A stretch of DNA of 64,000 nt from Streptomyces griseus subsp. griseus. Lineage in GTDB: Bacteria; Actinomycetota; Actinomycetes; Streptomycetales; Streptomycetaceae. The stretch covers positions 62,001 through 126,000 of the forward strand of contig NZ_JOJE01000008.1 in assembly GCF_000720255.1 (NCBI RefSeq). The letters run 5' to 3'. The notes under the pieces are model-generated. The model saw only the letters and a list, made by a program, of their open reading frames with translations. It did no database searches and was not told the DNA's origin. Shown here piece after piece: positions 39,530 to 51,966 of this stretch (its first letter is position 1; each line of letters starts with the position of its first letter). Position numbers and translations under genes: made by a program.

Positions 39530-41083
39530 TTAGACGGGCAGGAAGTTGATGGGGTGGCTGTCCGTCGCCCAGAGGTACTGGACGGCGTACGCCCGCCAGG
39601 GGCGCCACGCCTCGGCGCGGGCGGTGAGGGCCGCGGGGGTGGAGGGCAGGCCCAGTTCCTGTGCGGCGCGGCGGATACCGAGGTCGGTGGGGAGGAAGGC
39701 GTCGGGGTCGCCGAGGGCGCGCATCGCGATGACGTCGACCGTCCAGGGGCCGAAGCCGGGCAGCGCGAGGAGCTCGGCGCGGGTCTGCGACCAGTTGCTG
39801 TCCGGGCCCAGGCGGAGGCTGCCGTCCGCGAGCAGTCCGACCAGGGTGGTGAACGTGGTGCGGCGGGTGCGTGGCATCGCCAGGGTCTCCGGGTCCACCG
39901 CGGCCAGCGCCTCGGGCGTCGGGAAGAGGTGGGTGAGTCCGCCCTCGGGGTCGTCGACCGGGTCGCCGTGAGCGGTGACCAGGCGTGCCGCGTGGGTGCG
40001 TGCGGCGGCGGTGGAGACCTGCTGGCCGAGTACCGCACGCACGGCGAACTCCGCCTCGTCGACCGTACGCGGCACTCGGCGGCCGGGGGCCTTGTCCACC
40101 AGGGGTGCGAGGAGCGGGTCCATGCGCAGCTGGTCGTCGATCGCGACCGGGTCGGCGTCGAGGTCGAGCATGCGCCGGCAGCGGCTGATGGCGACGGTCA
40201 GGTCCCGCAGGTCGCTCAGGGTGAGACGACAGGCGATGTGGTCGGGGTTCGGGGTCAGGGCGACGATGCCGTGGCCGTACGGCAGCCGCAACGTGCGCCG
40301 GTACGCGCCGTCCCGCCACTCCTCCACCCCGGGTACGGCGGTCGCCGCGAGGTGGCCGAAGAGGTTGTCGGGGTTCAGGGGGGCGCGGAAGGGGAGGCGA
40401 AGGCTCAGTACACCGGGGGTGACGTGGGACTTGTCGGGGGTCGGGTTCCGGGGGGCCGTGTTCTGGGGGGTCGGGGAGCTCTGGAAGCCCCGGGTCCTGC
40501 CGTTCCGCTTCACGCTCCGGTCGCGCAACTCGCTCGGGGACAGGGCGAAGACCTCACGCACGGTGTCGTTGAAGGTGCGGATCGAGGAGAAGCCGGCCGC
40601 GAAGGCGATCTCCGCCATGGGCAGCGAGGTGGTCTCGATGAGCAGGCGGGCCGTCTGGGCACGCTGGGCGCGAGCGAGAGCGAGCGGGCCCGCGCCCAGT
40701 TCGGCGAGGAGCTGGCGCTCGACCTGCCGGGTGCTGTAGCCGAGGCGGCCGGCGAGGCCGGGGACACCGTCGCGGTCCACGACGCCGTCGGCGATCAGCC
40801 GCATGGCGCGGGCCACGAGGTCGGCCCGCTGGTTCCACTCGGGGGAGCCCGGACTGGTGTCCGGCCGGCAGCGCTTGCAAGCCCGGAAGCCGGCCTGCTG
40901 GCAGGCCGCAGCGCTCGGGTGGAACGTCATGTTCTCCGGCTTGGGCGGGACGGCCGGGCAGCTGGGCCGGCAGTAGATCCGAGTGGTCAGGACGGCGGTG
41001 TAGAACCAGCCGTCGAAGCGCGCGTCCTTGGACTGGACCGCGCGTACACAGTGCTCCCTGTCGGTGTGCGTCCCGTTCTGCAT
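39530..41083 (-). CDS. AdaA-AlkA fusion: alkylation-sensing AraC regulator with 3-methyladenine glycosylase
   Basis: 517 residues in three parts. The Ada N-terminal zinc domain has Cys at 38, 42, 69 and 72 (same numbers as E. coli Ada); C38 accepts methyl groups from phosphotriesters. An AraC HTH follows (about 85-180; LAGRLGYSTRQVERQL). The AlkA HhH-GPD glycosylase (about 210-517) has LPGFGPWTVDVIAMRAL and the Asp in PTDLG. One protein thus senses alkylation, activates transcription and excises alkylated bases. The start is the ATG at 41083; the longer upstream frame is antisense to lpd. Confidence 0.94.
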   Translation of the reverse strand: MQNGTHTDREHCVRAVQSKDARFDGWFYTAVLTTRIYCRPSCPAVPPKPENMTFHPSAAACQQAGFRACKRCRPDTSPGSPEWNQRADLVARAMRLIADGVVDRDGVPGLAGRLGYSTRQVERQLLAELGAGPLALARAQRAQTARLLIETTSLPMAEIAFAAGFSSIRTFNDTVREVFALSPSELRDRSVKRNGRTRGFQSSPTPQNTAPRNPTPDKSHVTPGVLSLRLPFRAPLNPDNLFGHLAATAVPGVEEWRDGAYRRTLRLPYGHGIVALTPNPDHIACRLTLSDLRDLTVAISRCRRMLDLDADPVAIDDQLRMDPLLAPLVDKAPGRRVPRTVDEAEFAVRAVLGQQVSTAAARTHAARLVTAHGDPVDDPEGGLTHLFPTPEALAAVDPETLAMPRTRRTTFTTLVGLLADGSLRLGPDSNWSQTRAELLALPGFGPWTVDVIAMRALGDPDAFLPTDLGIRRAAQELGLPSTPAALTARAEAWRPWRAYAVQYLWATDSHPINFLPV

Positions 41084-41196
41084 GGATCCAGCATCGTGCA
41101 CCCGCGCCGCCCGGGCTGGCGGGAATCCGACATCGACCTCGGCTGTCCTGGGCCTGCGCGGATCACCGCCCGCCCGGCGGTGTGCGTCCGCCGTCC

Positions 41197-42609
<1,413 letters not shown>

Positions 42610-42729
42610 GGGGAGTTCCTCTTCCTGGGGCCGCGATGAGTCCGTACCGGTGATTCTTTCGCTCCGGCCCGTCGCCCGCCACGCGGATCACCATGTGTTA
42701 CGAACGCCATAGCGATCACCCCGAGCGGA

Positions 42730-45700
42730 TCAGTAGACGTCCCGCACGTACCGCTTCTCCGTCGCGAGCTGCTTCACGTACGCCGCCGCGTCCTGCTCGG
42801 TGAGGCCGCCGTGGACGACGGCGATGTCGCGCAGGGCGCGGTCGACGTCCTTGGCCATGCGGGAGGCGTCGCCGCAGACGTAGAAGTGGGCGCCGTCCTG
42901 GAGCCAGGACCACAGGTGGGAGCCGTGTTCGCGCATCCGGTCCTGGACGTAGACCTTGGCGCGCTGGTCGCGGGAGAAGGCGGTGTCCAGGCGGGCGAGG
43001 GTGCCCTCGGTGAGGTGGGCGGCGAGGTCGTCCTCGTAGTAGAAGTCGCTGGCGCGGTGTTGTTCGCCGAAGAAGAGCCAGTTGGGGGCCCGGTGGCCGC
43101 GGGCACGGCGTTCGTCGAGGAAACCGACGAAGGGGGCCACGCCGGTGCCGGGGCCGACCATGACCATCGGGGTGGTGGGGTCGGCGGGCGGGCGGAAGTG
43201 CGGGGAGCGCTGGACGTGGACCGCGACCTCGGTGCCCGGCTCGGCATCGGCGAGGAAGGGGGAGCAGACGCCCTGGCGGGGGCGGCCGGCCAGGTTCTCG
43301 TAGCGGACGACGGAGACCGTCAGGGACACCAGGTGGGGGTCGGTGAGCGGGCTGGAGGATATGGAGTACAGGCGCGGTTGCAGCCGGCCCAGGGTGTCGG
43401 CCCACTCCTGCGCGTCGGCCCGTACGCCGAACTCGGTGACGACGTCGACGGCCTGGCGGCCCCAGGACCACTTCGCCAGCTCGCCCTTGTTGTCGGGGCG
43501 CAGCAGCTTGCGCAGCTCGCGGGGGTCGCGGGCGCGGTCGGCGACGAAGCGCAGCAGGTCGGGGCTGACGCGGGTGATGTCGAGGTGGCGCAGCAGGGCC
43601 TCGCCGAGCGAGGTCTCGCCGACGCCGTCGACCCGCACCGACGCGTCCGCGTCCAGGCCGGTCACGGCCAGCCACTCCGTGACGAGACCGACCGCGTTGA
43701 GGGGCCGTACGCCGAGGGCGTCACCGGCCTCGTAGACGAGGGGTTGTTCGCTGTCGCGGGTGTCGAAGGTGAAGCGCCGGACCTCCTTGTCCGCGCCGGG
43801 CAGGCTGAGCAGCCGGTTGCCGGTCAGACGGGCGGTGACGGGGGCGGGCCGCTTGGGCCGCGGAGGCGCCGCCGGGGCGGCCGGGAGCGGCGGCGCGGGC
43901 GTCAGGACACCCTCGGCCCGGAGGGCGGAGAGCACCTCGTCGAGCCAGGCGTGGGCGCTGGTCTCGTAGTCCGGTTCGCAGTCGGTACGGGGCGCCAGGC
44001 GCACGGCGCCGAGCTCGTCGAGACGCTGGTCGAGGCGGCGGCCGTGGCCGCAGAAGTCGTCGTACGAGGAGTCCCCGAAGGCGAGGACGGCGTAGCGGCG
44101 GCCCTCCAGGCGCTGGGCGTCGGGGGCGGCCAGGGTGTCCCAGAAGCCGCTGCCGTTGTCCGGGGCGTCGCCGTCGCCGAAGGTGCTGGTGATGAGGAGC
44201 AGGTCGGCGTCGGAGGGCAGGGTGGTGGGGTCGGCCTGGTCCATGGCGACGAGGGAGGCGGTGTGACCGCCCGAGGTGAGGCGTTCGGCGGTGGCGGCCG
44301 CGAACTCCTCGGCGTTGCCGGTCTGGGAGGCCCAGAGGATCACGACCTCGCGGCGGGGCGTGTGCGCGGCCGCCGGCGTGGTGGCGGCACGGGAGTACAT
44401 GCCGGCGAGGGTGCCGTTGACCCATGTGGCGTGTTCGGGGCTGAAGGGGGCGTCGGGCGGCAGGACCGGTACGCCGGGGGCGCCGGCCGGGATGCCGGCG
44501 AGGAAGCCGACGAGGTACTGGCGCTCGGTCACGGTCAGGACCGGCGGCGGGGCGGGCTCGATACCGAAGGCGGCGGCCGCGGAGGGCAGCACGGCGGCGG
44601 GCTCCACCACCCCCACGGGCGCGGGCAAGGAGGTGGCAGCGGGGCGGGCAGGGCCCTCGACGGCCCCCGGTGTCGAGACGGTCACCGGTGTCGCCACCTT
44701 GGTCAGCGACACGGCGCACACCTTCAGCTCGGGCTGGAAGGACAGCGGGTCGACGGCGTCGCTGGTCACCGCGTTGACGCTGAGGTACTCGCCGAAGAGG
44801 TCGTTCCAGTGGAAGGGCGCGAAGCAGGCGCCGGGCCGGACGCGGTCGGTGACGACGGCGGGCAGGACGGCCCGGCCGCGCCGGGAGGCGACCTCGACCG
44901 AGTCGCCGTCGGTGATGCCGAGGCCGGCCGCGTCCTGCGGGTGCAGCTCGACGAAGGGGCCGGGGTTGAGCTTGTTCAGCTTGGCCACCCGGGCGGTCTT
45001 GGTCAGGGTGTGCCACTGGTGCTGGAGGCGGCCGGTGTTCAGGACGTACGGGTAGTCGTCGTCCGGCATCTCGGCGGGCGGCAGGTGCGGGCGGGCATGG
45101 AAGGCGGCACGGCCCGAGGCGGTGGGGAAGGTGAGCGAGCCGTCGTCGCCCACGTACCGGATGGGGTTGCGGTCGGGGCCGTCGGCGGTGGGGGCGGGCC
45201 ACTGGACGGGCGTGGCGCGCAGGCGGTCGTAGGTCACGCCGCGCAGGTCGTAGCCGGTCTTGGGGTTCCAGGCGCCCTTGATCTCCTCGAAGACTTCTTC
45301 GGCAGTGTCGTAGGAGAAGCCCTTCTCGAAGCCCATCCCGCGGGCGACGGCGGCGATGATCCGCCAGTCGGCCATGGCCTCGCCGGGTGGGTCGGCGGCG
45401 GGCCGGGCGAGGGTGAGGTTGCGCTCGCTGTTGATGAGGACGCCCTCGGTCTCGGTCCACAGGGCGGCGGGCAGGACGACGTCGGCGTAGGCGTTGGTCT
45501 CGGTGTCGGCGAAGACGTCCTGGGTGACGACGAACTCGGCGGCCTCCAGGCCCTCGATGACCGTCCTGCGGTTGGCGACGGAGGCGACGGGGTTGGTGCA
45601 GATGATCCAGCAGGCCTTGATCTCGCCGTCGGCCATCTTCTGGAACATCTCGACGGTGCCCTTGCCGACGCCGTCGGCGCGGAGGGTGTCGGGGGGCAGC

Positions 45701-46848
45701 TCCCACAGCTCCTCGACGAAGGCGCGTTCGGCGTCGACCAGGACGGAGCGCTGGCCGGGCAGGCCGGGGCCCATGTAGCCCATCTCGCGGCCGCCCATGG
45801 CGTTGGGCTGGCCGGTGAGGGAGAAGGGCCCGCTGCCGGGACGGCAGATCGCGCCGGTCGCCAGGTGGAGGTTGACCAGGGCGTTGGTGTTCCAGGTGCC
45901 GTGTGTGGACTGGTTGAGGCCCATGGTCCAGCAGCTGGTCCACTCCCCCGCCTCGCCGATCAGCCGGGCGGCCTCGCGCAGGTCGTCCTCCGGGATGCCG
46001 GTGATCTCGGCGACGGTGGCAGGCGGGTACTCGGCGAGGAACTGCGGCATCGCCTCCCAGCCCTCGGTATGGGCGGCGATGAAGTCGGGGTCGGTGTGGC
46101 CGTTCTCGTGCAGCAGGTGCAGGAGGCCGTTGAGGAGAGCCAGGTCGGTGCCGGGCCTGACCTGGAGGAACAGGTCGGCCTTCTCCGCGGTGGCGGTGCG
46201 GCGCGGGTCGACGACGATCAGCTTGGCGCCCGCCGACTTCACACGGTCCATCATCCGCAGGAAGAGGATCGGGTGGCAGTCGGCCATGTTCGAGCCGATG
46301 ACCAGGAAGACGTCCGCGTGGTCGAGGTCCTCGTACGAGCCGGGCGGGCCGTCCGCGCCGAGGGACAGCTTGTATCCGGTGCCGGCGCTGGCCATGCACA
46401 GACGGGAGTTCGACTCGATCTGGTTGGTGCGCAGATAGCCCTTGGCCAGCTTGTTCGCCAGGTACTGCGCCTCGAGGCTCATCTGGCCGGAGACGTAGAG
46501 GGCGACCGCGTCAGGACCGTACTCGTCGACGACGGCGCGCAGCCGGCGGGCGGTTTCGGTGATCGCCGCGTCGGCCGGGGCGGGCTCCGGCTCCTCGCCC
46601 CGGTCGGGGCGCACCAGGGCGGTGGTCAGCCGGCCTGGGGCGCTGAGCATGTCGGCGGTGGTGGCGCCCTTGGTGCACAGCCGGCCGAAGTTCGCCGGGT
46701 GCTCCTTGTCCCCGGACGCCTTCAGGACGCTGCGGCGGCCGTCCGGGCCCATGCCGATGTCGAGGACCAGGCCGCAGCCCACACCGCAGTACGAGCAGAC
46801 CGTCCGCACCGTCGAGGTACGGTCGTTCCGCGAGTCCGGCGCGGCCAC
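42730..46848 (-). CDS. assimilatory nitrate reductase fused to flavodoxin/CysJ-type diflavin reductase
   Basis: 1372 residues. The N-terminal 4Fe-4S site uses C18, C21, C25 and C58. The Mo-bisMGD catalytic domains extend to about 720 and resemble NasA. A Pro/Ala-rich linker leads to a flavodoxin domain (about 835-975; [13 protein letters not shown]), then a CysJ-like FAD domain (about 1000-1215; RLYSISSSP) and an NADPH domain (about 1225-1372; [14 protein letters not shown]). Electrons could flow from NADPH via FAD, FMN and FeS to molybdenum in one chain to reduce nitrate to nitrite. The nitrite reductase and Mo-cofactor genes are not in the window. Confidence 0.93.
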   Translation of the reverse strand: MAAPDSRNDRTSTVRTVCSYCGVGCGLVLDIGMGPDGRRSVLKASGDKEHPANFGRLCTKGATTADMLSAPGRLTTALVRPDRGEEPEPAPADAAITETARRLRAVVDEYGPDAVALYVSGQMSLEAQYLANKLAKGYLRTNQIESNSRLCMASAGTGYKLSLGADGPPGSYEDLDHADVFLVIGSNMADCHPILFLRMMDRVKSAGAKLIVVDPRRTATAEKADLFLQVRPGTDLALLNGLLHLLHENGHTDPDFIAAHTEGWEAMPQFLAEYPPATVAEITGIPEDDLREAARLIGEAGEWTSCWTMGLNQSTHGTWNTNALVNLHLATGAICRPGSGPFSLTGQPNAMGGREMGYMGPGLPGQRSVLVDAERAFVEELWELPPDTLRADGVGKGTVEMFQKMADGEIKACWIICTNPVASVANRRTVIEGLEAAEFVVTQDVFADTETNAYADVVLPAALWTETEGVLINSERNLTLARPAADPPGEAMADWRIIAAVARGMGFEKGFSYDTAEEVFEEIKGAWNPKTGYDLRGVTYDRLRATPVQWPAPTADGPDRNPIRYVGDDGSLTFPTASGRAAFHARPHLPPAEMPDDDYPYVLNTGRLQHQWHTLTKTARVAKLNKLNPGPFVELHPQDAAGLGITDGDSVEVASRRGRAVLPAVVTDRVRPGACFAPFHWNDLFGEYLSVNAVTSDAVDPLSFQPELKVCAVSLTKVATPVTVSTPGAVEGPARPAATSLPAPVGVVEPAAVLPSAAAAFGIEPAPPPVLTVTERQYLVGFLAGIPAGAPGVPVLPPDAPFSPEHATWVNGTLAGMYSRAATTPAAAHTPRREVVILWASQTGNAEEFAAATAERLTSGGHTASLVAMDQADPTTLPSDADLLLITSTFGDGDAPDNGSGFWDTLAAPDAQRLEGRRYAVLAFGDSSYDDFCGHGRRLDQRLDELGAVRLAPRTDCEPDYETSAHAWLDEVLSALRAEGVLTPAPPLPAAPAAPPRPKRPAPVTARLTGNRLLSLPGADKEVRRFTFDTRDSEQPLVYEAGDALGVRPLNAVGLVTEWLAVTGLDADASVRVDGVGETSLGEALLRHLDITRVSPDLLRFVADRARDPRELRKLLRPDNKGELAKWSWGRQAVDVVTEFGVRADAQEWADTLGRLQPRLYSISSSPLTDPHLVSLTVSVVRYENLAGRPRQGVCSPFLADAEPGTEVAVHVQRSPHFRPPADPTTPMVMVGPGTGVAPFVGFLDERRARGHRAPNWLFFGEQHRASDFYYEDDLAAHLTEGTLARLDTAFSRDQRAKVYVQDRMREHGSHLWSWLQDGAHFYVCGDASRMAKDVDRALRDIAVVHGGLTEQDAAAYVKQLATEKRYVRDVY

Positions 46849-47050
46849 GGGCGCCCCCCTTCGCTGTGCTCGGCAGGGTTCTGTTCGGCATGGTTCGACC
46901 GTTGATGACCCTACGGACAGCTCATTACGCCGGTGTCTCCTCGGCTGATCATGGGCGGTTAAGCGCGCCGCACAGGGCCGGGACGGGCGGTGTGAGCAGG
47001 GCTTCCGGGGGCGGCTGTGAGGAACGTCACCTGCAGGCCTTGTGCGGGCG

Positions 47051-47560
47051 TCACTCCACCCGCTGGGCGAACGCGTCGTACGCCCGCTGGTCGAAGAGCA
47101 CGAACCTGACCTCTTCGACCGCTGTCCGCGCGGCCCGTACCGTCTCCACGGCGATGCGGGCGCCGTCGTCCATCGGCCAGCCGTAGATACCGGTGGAGAT
47201 CGCGGGGAACGCGACCGTACGGGCGCCGAGTTCGTCGGCGATCCGCAGCGACTCCCGGTAGCAGGAGGCGAGTTGCGCGGAGCGGTCGTCGGAGGCGGAC
47301 CAGACCGGGCCGACGGTGTGGATCACCCACTGCGCGTCCAGTTCCCCGGCGGTCGTGGCGACCGCCTGCCCGGTGGGGAGGCCCTTGCCGTACCGGGAGG
47401 CGCGGAGCTTGCGGCACGCGTCGAGGATCGCGGGACCGCCGCGCCGGTGGATGGCGCCGTCGACGCCTCCGCCGCCGAGCAGCGAGGAGTTCGCCGCGTT
47501 GACGATGGCGTCGACGGACTGCCGGGTGATGTCGCCCCGGACGAGGGTGATGGTGGTCAT
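47051..47560 (-). CDS. macrodomain protein (O-acetyl-ADP-ribose deacetylase-like)
   Basis: 169 residues forming one macrodomain. The hallmarks are [33 protein letters not shown] and [12 protein letters not shown], which match MacroD/YmdB. These enzymes hydrolyse O-acetyl-ADP-ribose, the sirtuin by-product, or remove mono-ADP-ribose from proteins. A sirtuin, an ARH protein and a Nudix hydrolase are in the same window, 15 kb away. Confidence 0.93.
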   Translation of the reverse strand: MTTITLVRGDITRQSVDAIVNAANSSLLGGGGVDGAIHRRGGPAILDACRKLRASRYGKGLPTGQAVATTAGELDAQWVIHTVGPVWSASDDRSAQLASCYRESLRIADELGARTVAFPAISTGIYGWPMDDGARIAVETVRAARTAVEEVRFVLFDQRAYDAFAQRVE

Positions 47561-47626
47561 GGGGCTTCTCTACCAGCCGGTCCGGAGCCGCGCACGTCGC
47601 GACGGCCGACGAACGGGGCACCGCCT

Positions 47627-49048
47627 CTACTGCCTCTGCCGCAGCCTCCGCCAGACGGCCTTCGCCGCGTTGTGGCCCGACATGCCGTGTACCCCCGGGC
47701 CCGGCGGGGTGGCCGAGGAGCAGATGAAGACGGCCGGGTGCGGGGTGGTGTACGGGGACAGCGACAGCCTGGGGCGCAGCATGACCTGGAGTCCGCGTAC
47801 CGCGCCGGTGCCGATGTCGCCGCCGACGTAGTTGGCGTTGCGGGCGGCGAGTTGGGGTGGCCCGGCGGTGGCGCGGGCGAGCACGCGGTCGCGGAATCCC
47901 GGGGCGAAGCGCTCCAGTTGGCGTTCTATGGCGTCGGTGAGGTCGCCGGTCCAGCCGTTGGGGACGTGGCCGTACGCCCAGAAGACCTGCTTGCCCTCCG
48001 GGGCTCGGCTGGGGTCGGCGATGCTGGGCTGGACCGTGATCATGAACGGCCGGTCGGGTGCGCGGCCCTCGACGGACGCGGCGCGCAGGGCGGTGCCGAT
48101 CTCCTGGCTGTCGGCGCCGATCTGCACGGTGCCCGCGGTGCGTGCCTCCTCGGCGGTCCACGGCACGGGTCCGTCGAGGGCGTAGTCGACCTTGAAGACA
48201 CCCGCGCCGTAGCGGTAGCCCTCGTAGAAGCGGCCGAAGCCGGCGATCCGGGCCAGGGCGGTGGGCGAGGTGTCGAAGACGTAGGCGCGGGCGGGCGGCA
48301 GGTCGTCGAGGCGTTTGACCTCGTAGTCGGTGTGGATGGTGCCGCCGAGATCCTTCAGGTAGGCGGCGAGGGCGTCGGAGATGGACTGGGAGCCGCCGCG
48401 GGCCACGGGCCAGCCGCGGGCGTGAGCGGCGAGGGCGAAGACGAGGCCGATGGCGCCGGTGGCCACGCCGGAGAGCGGGGCCATGACATGGGCGACGAGC
48501 CCGGAGAACAGCGCCTTCGCCCGCTCGTCACGGAAGCGGCGCATCAGCCAGGTCGACGGGGGCAGGCCCACGAGTCCGAAGCGGGCCAGGGTCACCGGGT
48601 CGCGGGGCAGGGCGGTCAGCGGCAGGGACATGAAGTCCCGGACCAGGGTGTCCCACCTGGGCAGGAACGGCTCGACCAGCCTGCGGTACGCGCCCGCGTC
48701 CCGGGGCCCGAAGGAGGCCGCCGTCTCACCGACCGAACGCGACAGCACGGCGGCGGTGCCGTCGGGGAACGGGTGGGCCATGGGCAGCTCGGCGTGCAGC
48801 CACTCGAGGCCGTAGCGCTCCAGGGGCAGGGTGCGGAACGCGGGTGAGTTGATGCCGAGCGGGTGGGCCGCGGAACAGGGGTCGTGGTGGAAGCCCGGCA
48901 GGGTGAGCTCCTCGGTTCGGGCGCCCCCGCCCACGGTCTCCCGCGCCTCGAAGAGGGCCACGGAGAAGCCGCGGCGGGCCAGCTCCACCGCGGCGGTCAG
49001 TCCGTTCGGCCCCGCACCCACCACGACAGCATCGAGCATCGACGGCAC
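47627..49048 (-). CDS. NAD(P)/FAD-dependent oxidoreductase, phytoene desaturase-like
   Basis: 473 residues. The N-terminal dinucleotide-binding motif [20 protein letters not shown] and the C-terminal FAD segment ([15 protein letters not shown]) define the CrtI/amine-oxidase-like family. No carotenoid synthesis genes are nearby, so the substrate is unknown; such proteins also include retinol saturase-like enzymes. The start is GTG 49048 or ATG 49039. It lies 66 bp upstream of the macrodomain gene on the same strand. Confidence 0.85.
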   Translation of the reverse strand: MPSMLDAVVVGAGPNGLTAAVELARRGFSVALFEARETVGGGARTEELTLPGFHHDPCSAAHPLGINSPAFRTLPLERYGLEWLHAELPMAHPFPDGTAAVLSRSVGETAASFGPRDAGAYRRLVEPFLPRWDTLVRDFMSLPLTALPRDPVTLARFGLVGLPPSTWLMRRFRDERAKALFSGLVAHVMAPLSGVATGAIGLVFALAAHARGWPVARGGSQSISDALAAYLKDLGGTIHTDYEVKRLDDLPPARAYVFDTSPTALARIAGFGRFYEGYRYGAGVFKVDYALDGPVPWTAEEARTAGTVQIGADSQEIGTALRAASVEGRAPDRPFMITVQPSIADPSRAPEGKQVFWAYGHVPNGWTGDLTDAIERQLERFAPGFRDRVLARATAGPPQLAARNANYVGGDIGTGAVRGLQVMLRPRLSLSPYTTPHPAVFICSSATPPGPGVHGMSGHNAAKAVWRRLRQRQ

Positions 49049-49179
49049 CTTCGGACCCCTTCGTCAGCCGATGGCCACTGGGGATCAGGATATGCCGGGG
49101 CACTGACAACCTTCGCGGCGCGGGTGGGTCGGCCGGGTGGTCACCGTGCGCTTGCCTCCGGACGGCGCCCGTCCGCCGA

Positions 49180-50025
49180 TCAGGCTCCGGCCGACAGCAA
49201 CCCCACCACCCGCCGTGCCGTGGCCGCGTCCCGGGCCGCCGTGAAGGGCAGGGAGTTGCCGCCGGTGATGCGGAACGGCTCGCCGGTGAGGGTGAGGTGG
49301 GCGCCACCCGCCTCCTCCACGAGGAGGATGCCCGCCGCGTGGTCCCAGGCGGCCTCCCAGGAGAAGGCCGTGGCGTCCGACTCGCCCCGGGCCACGGCCA
49401 GGTACTCCAGGCCCGCGGAGCCGCAGGGGCGGGGTGCGACGCCGTCCGTCCAGAGGCCGAGGAGGGCGTGCTTCTGCTCGTCGGTGGTGTAGTCGGGGTG
49501 GGAGGTGGCCACCGTGAGGTCCCGGCCGGGGGTGGGCGCTCCGGCGAACAGCCGCTCACCGTCGAGGAAGGCGCCACCGCCCCGTACGGCCGTGGCCAGT
49601 TGGTCGAGGGCGGGCGCGTACGTCCACGAGGCCAGCAGGACTCCGCGTCGGGCGAGCGCGACGAGCATGCAGAAGCCGTCCTCGCCTCGCACGAACTGCC
49701 GGGTCCCGTCGACGGGGTCGACGATCCAGACGGGCGCGTCGCCCTGTATCGCCTCGTAGGTGGCGGGGTTGGCGTGCACCGCCTCCTCGCCGACCACGAC
49801 CGAGCCGGGCAGCAGGGCGCCGAGCGCCTCGGTGAGATACAGCTCCGCTTTACGGTCGGCGTCCGTGACCAGGTCGTGCGGGCCGTCCTTCTCGTCCACC
49901 TCGTGCGCGGCGAGCGTGCGGAAGCGCGGCATGATCTCGGCAGCGGCCGCCTTGCGGACGGCCTCCTCCACGTCGGCCGAGTGGTGGGCGAGAAACTCGT
50001 CGATGGTTTCCATCTCTTCGATCAT
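49180..50025 (-). CDS. inositol monophosphatase-family phosphatase
   Basis: 281 residues from the ATG at 50025 (50013 and 50055 are alternatives). The metal-binding motifs are GEEAVH, WIVDPVDGTRQFV and WEAAWDHAAG. The family includes inositol-1-phosphatase, CysQ-type 3'-phosphoadenosine phosphatase and HisN-type histidinol-phosphatase, and the sequence alone does not decide between them. It stands alone between the FAD oxidoreductase and gamma-glutamyltransferase genes. Confidence 0.88.
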   Translation of the reverse strand: MIEEMETIDEFLAHHSADVEEAVRKAAAAEIMPRFRTLAAHEVDEKDGPHDLVTDADRKAELYLTEALGALLPGSVVVGEEAVHANPATYEAIQGDAPVWIVDPVDGTRQFVRGEDGFCMLVALARRGVLLASWTYAPALDQLATAVRGGGAFLDGERLFAGAPTPGRDLTVATSHPDYTTDEQKHALLGLWTDGVAPRPCGSAGLEYLAVARGESDATAFSWEAAWDHAAGILLVEEAGGAHLTLTGEPFRITGGNSLPFTAARDAATARRVVGLLSAGA

Positions 50026-50121
50026 GCCCCCCATGAGAGCACGCCCCACTGACAACCCCCACCCGCCCGGTGCACTGCGGGTGGAATCCGCATGAATACC
50101 GGGGGCAGCGGTACATGCGGA

Positions 50122-51918
50122 TCATCGTCCGACGGCGTAGCCCTGCATGCCGCGGGGGTTCGCGGCCGCCGACAGGATGCCGGTGCGCGGGTCGCGGGCG
50201 ACCGCGCAGAGCCGGCCCTCGGACCAGGGCGGTCCGACGGTCACGTGGTGGCCCCGGCGCCCGAGCTCCGCGGTGACGCCGGGGTCCGTGCGCGCCTCCA
50301 GGGTGACGCTGCCCGGCCGCATGCCCCGGGGGTAGAAGGAGCCGGGGAAGCTGTCGTTGTGCCAGTTCGGGGCGTCGATCGCGCCCTGGAGGTCGAGGCC
50401 GCCGCGCACGGACGAGCGCAGGGCGACGGCCAGGAAGAAGTGCAGCTGCCACTGATCCTGCTGGTCCCCGCCGGGCGTGCCGAACGCCATGACCGGCGCG
50501 CCGTCGCGCAGGGCGAGGGAGGGCGTGAGGGTGGTGCGGGGGCGGCGGCCGGGAGTCAGCGTGTTCGGCAACCCCTCCTCCAGCCAGGTCATCTGCAGCC
50601 GCGTACCGAGCGGAAAGCCGAGCTCGGGCACGACCGGGTTGGACTGGAGCCAGCCGCCGCTGGGCGTGGCGGCGACCATGTTGCCCCAGCGGTCGACGAC
50701 GTCCAGGTGGCAGGTGTCGCCCCGGGTGCTTCCGTCGCCCCGCACGAGGGGCCCCTCCGGTTCCCCCGGCACCGGTGACGCCGGATGCTTGGCGACGGTC
50801 GGCTCCCCCACTCCCAGCGCGGCGGAGCCGGGCTCGAACGGGATGACCACGCGCGCGTGCGCGCTCAGGCGCGGTGTGCGGCCGCCGGGGCTGCCGGGCC
50901 GCAGCTCGTGGGAGGCGGTGTCGCCGACGAGCCCGCGCCGCGCCGCGTTGTACTCCGCCGACAGCAGCTCCGCAAGCGGCACCTCGGCCGCGTCCCCGTA
51001 CCAGGCCTCCCGGTCGGCCATGGCGAGCTTGCAGCCCTCGACGAGGAGATGGACGTAGTCCGCGGAGCCGTACGGCGGCATCTCGGGCGGCAGCAGCGCC
51101 AGCTGCTGGAGGAGGACAGGGCCCTGACTCCAGGGGCCGGCCTTGCAGACGGTCCAGCCGTTCCAGTCGTACGTCGCCGGCGCCTCGTAGGTCGCGGACC
51201 AGCCGGCGAGGTCGGCGGCGGTGAGCGTGCCGGTGTGGTGCTCGCCGCTGGTGTCCATGGTGGGCCGCCCCGCCTGCCGGACCAAGGCCTCGGCGACGAA
51301 GCCGGTGCGCCACACCTCCCGCGCGGCCTCGATCTGCGCCTCCCGGTCCCCCGCCCCGGCGACCTCCGCGAGCAGCCGCTTCCAGGTCGCGGCGAGGGCG
51401 GGGTTGCGCAGCAGCTCACCCGGGCGGGGTGCCGTCCCGCCGGGCAGGTAGACCTCGGCGGAGGAGGTCCACTCCTTCTCGAACAGTTCCCGGACCGTCT
51501 CGACGGTCGCGCCCACGTTCTCCACGGGCGCGTGCCCGTGTTCGGCGTACCCGACGGCGAACTTCAGGACGTCGGCGAGGGACTTGGTGCCGTGGTCGCG
51601 CAGCAGGAGCATCCAGGCGTCGAAGGCGCCCGGGACGGCCGCGGCGAGGGGACCGGTGCCGGGCACGAGGTCGAGGCCGAGCCCGCGGTAGTGGGCGACG
51701 GTCGCCCCGGCCGGCGCAACGCCCTGCCCGCACAGCACCCGTACCTCGCCGCCCGCCGGGGCGAGCAGGATCGGCACCTCGCCGGCGGGCCCGTTCAGGT
51801 GCGGCTCGACGACGTGCAGCACGAAGGCGCCTGCCACGGCCGCGTCGTAGGCGTTTCCACCGTCCTCCAGAACGGCCATGGCGGACTGCGAGGCCAGCCA
51901 GTGGGTGGAGGACACCAT
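50122..51918 (-). CDS. gamma-glutamyltransferase family protein
   Basis: 598 residues from the ATG at 51918. The N-terminal large-subunit part ends at the autoprocessing site before T402 in GDTCHLDVVDRWGNMVA, the catalytic Thr of the small subunit. GTPGGDQQDQWQ and DAPNWH are small-subunit features. The family transfers or hydrolyses gamma-glutamyl groups. No signal peptide is visible. The open frame extends upstream to 51963 and encodes LFTTRPTLQGTFG, which looks like genuine family sequence. Since no ATG or GTG is in frame there, the real start may be CTG 51957 just after AGAGG. Confidence 0.85.
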   Translation of the reverse strand: MVSSTHWLASQSAMAVLEDGGNAYDAAVAGAFVLHVVEPHLNGPAGEVPILLAPAGGEVRVLCGQGVAPAGATVAHYRGLGLDLVPGTGPLAAAVPGAFDAWMLLLRDHGTKSLADVLKFAVGYAEHGHAPVENVGATVETVRELFEKEWTSSAEVYLPGGTAPRPGELLRNPALAATWKRLLAEVAGAGDREAQIEAAREVWRTGFVAEALVRQAGRPTMDTSGEHHTGTLTAADLAGWSATYEAPATYDWNGWTVCKAGPWSQGPVLLQQLALLPPEMPPYGSADYVHLLVEGCKLAMADREAWYGDAAEVPLAELLSAEYNAARRGLVGDTASHELRPGSPGGRTPRLSAHARVVIPFEPGSAALGVGEPTVAKHPASPVPGEPEGPLVRGDGSTRGDTCHLDVVDRWGNMVAATPSGGWLQSNPVVPELGFPLGTRLQMTWLEEGLPNTLTPGRRPRTTLTPSLALRDGAPVMAFGTPGGDQQDQWQLHFFLAVALRSSVRGGLDLQGAIDAPNWHNDSFPGSFYPRGMRPGSVTLEARTDPGVTAELGRRGHHVTVGPPWSEGRLCAVARDPRTGILSAAANPRGMQGYAVGR

Positions 51919-51966
51919 GCCGAAGGTGCCCTGGAGGGTGGGTCGGGTCGTGAACAGGGCCTCTCA

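Noticed and set aside
42811..46905. 1364-codon plus-strand ORF antisense to the nitrate reductase fusion
   Set aside because: Its protein is a Val/Gly/Asp-rich string with no domains, typical of the mirror frame of a high-GC gene. The minus-strand gene has clear FeS, molybdopterin, flavodoxin and NADPH motifs.
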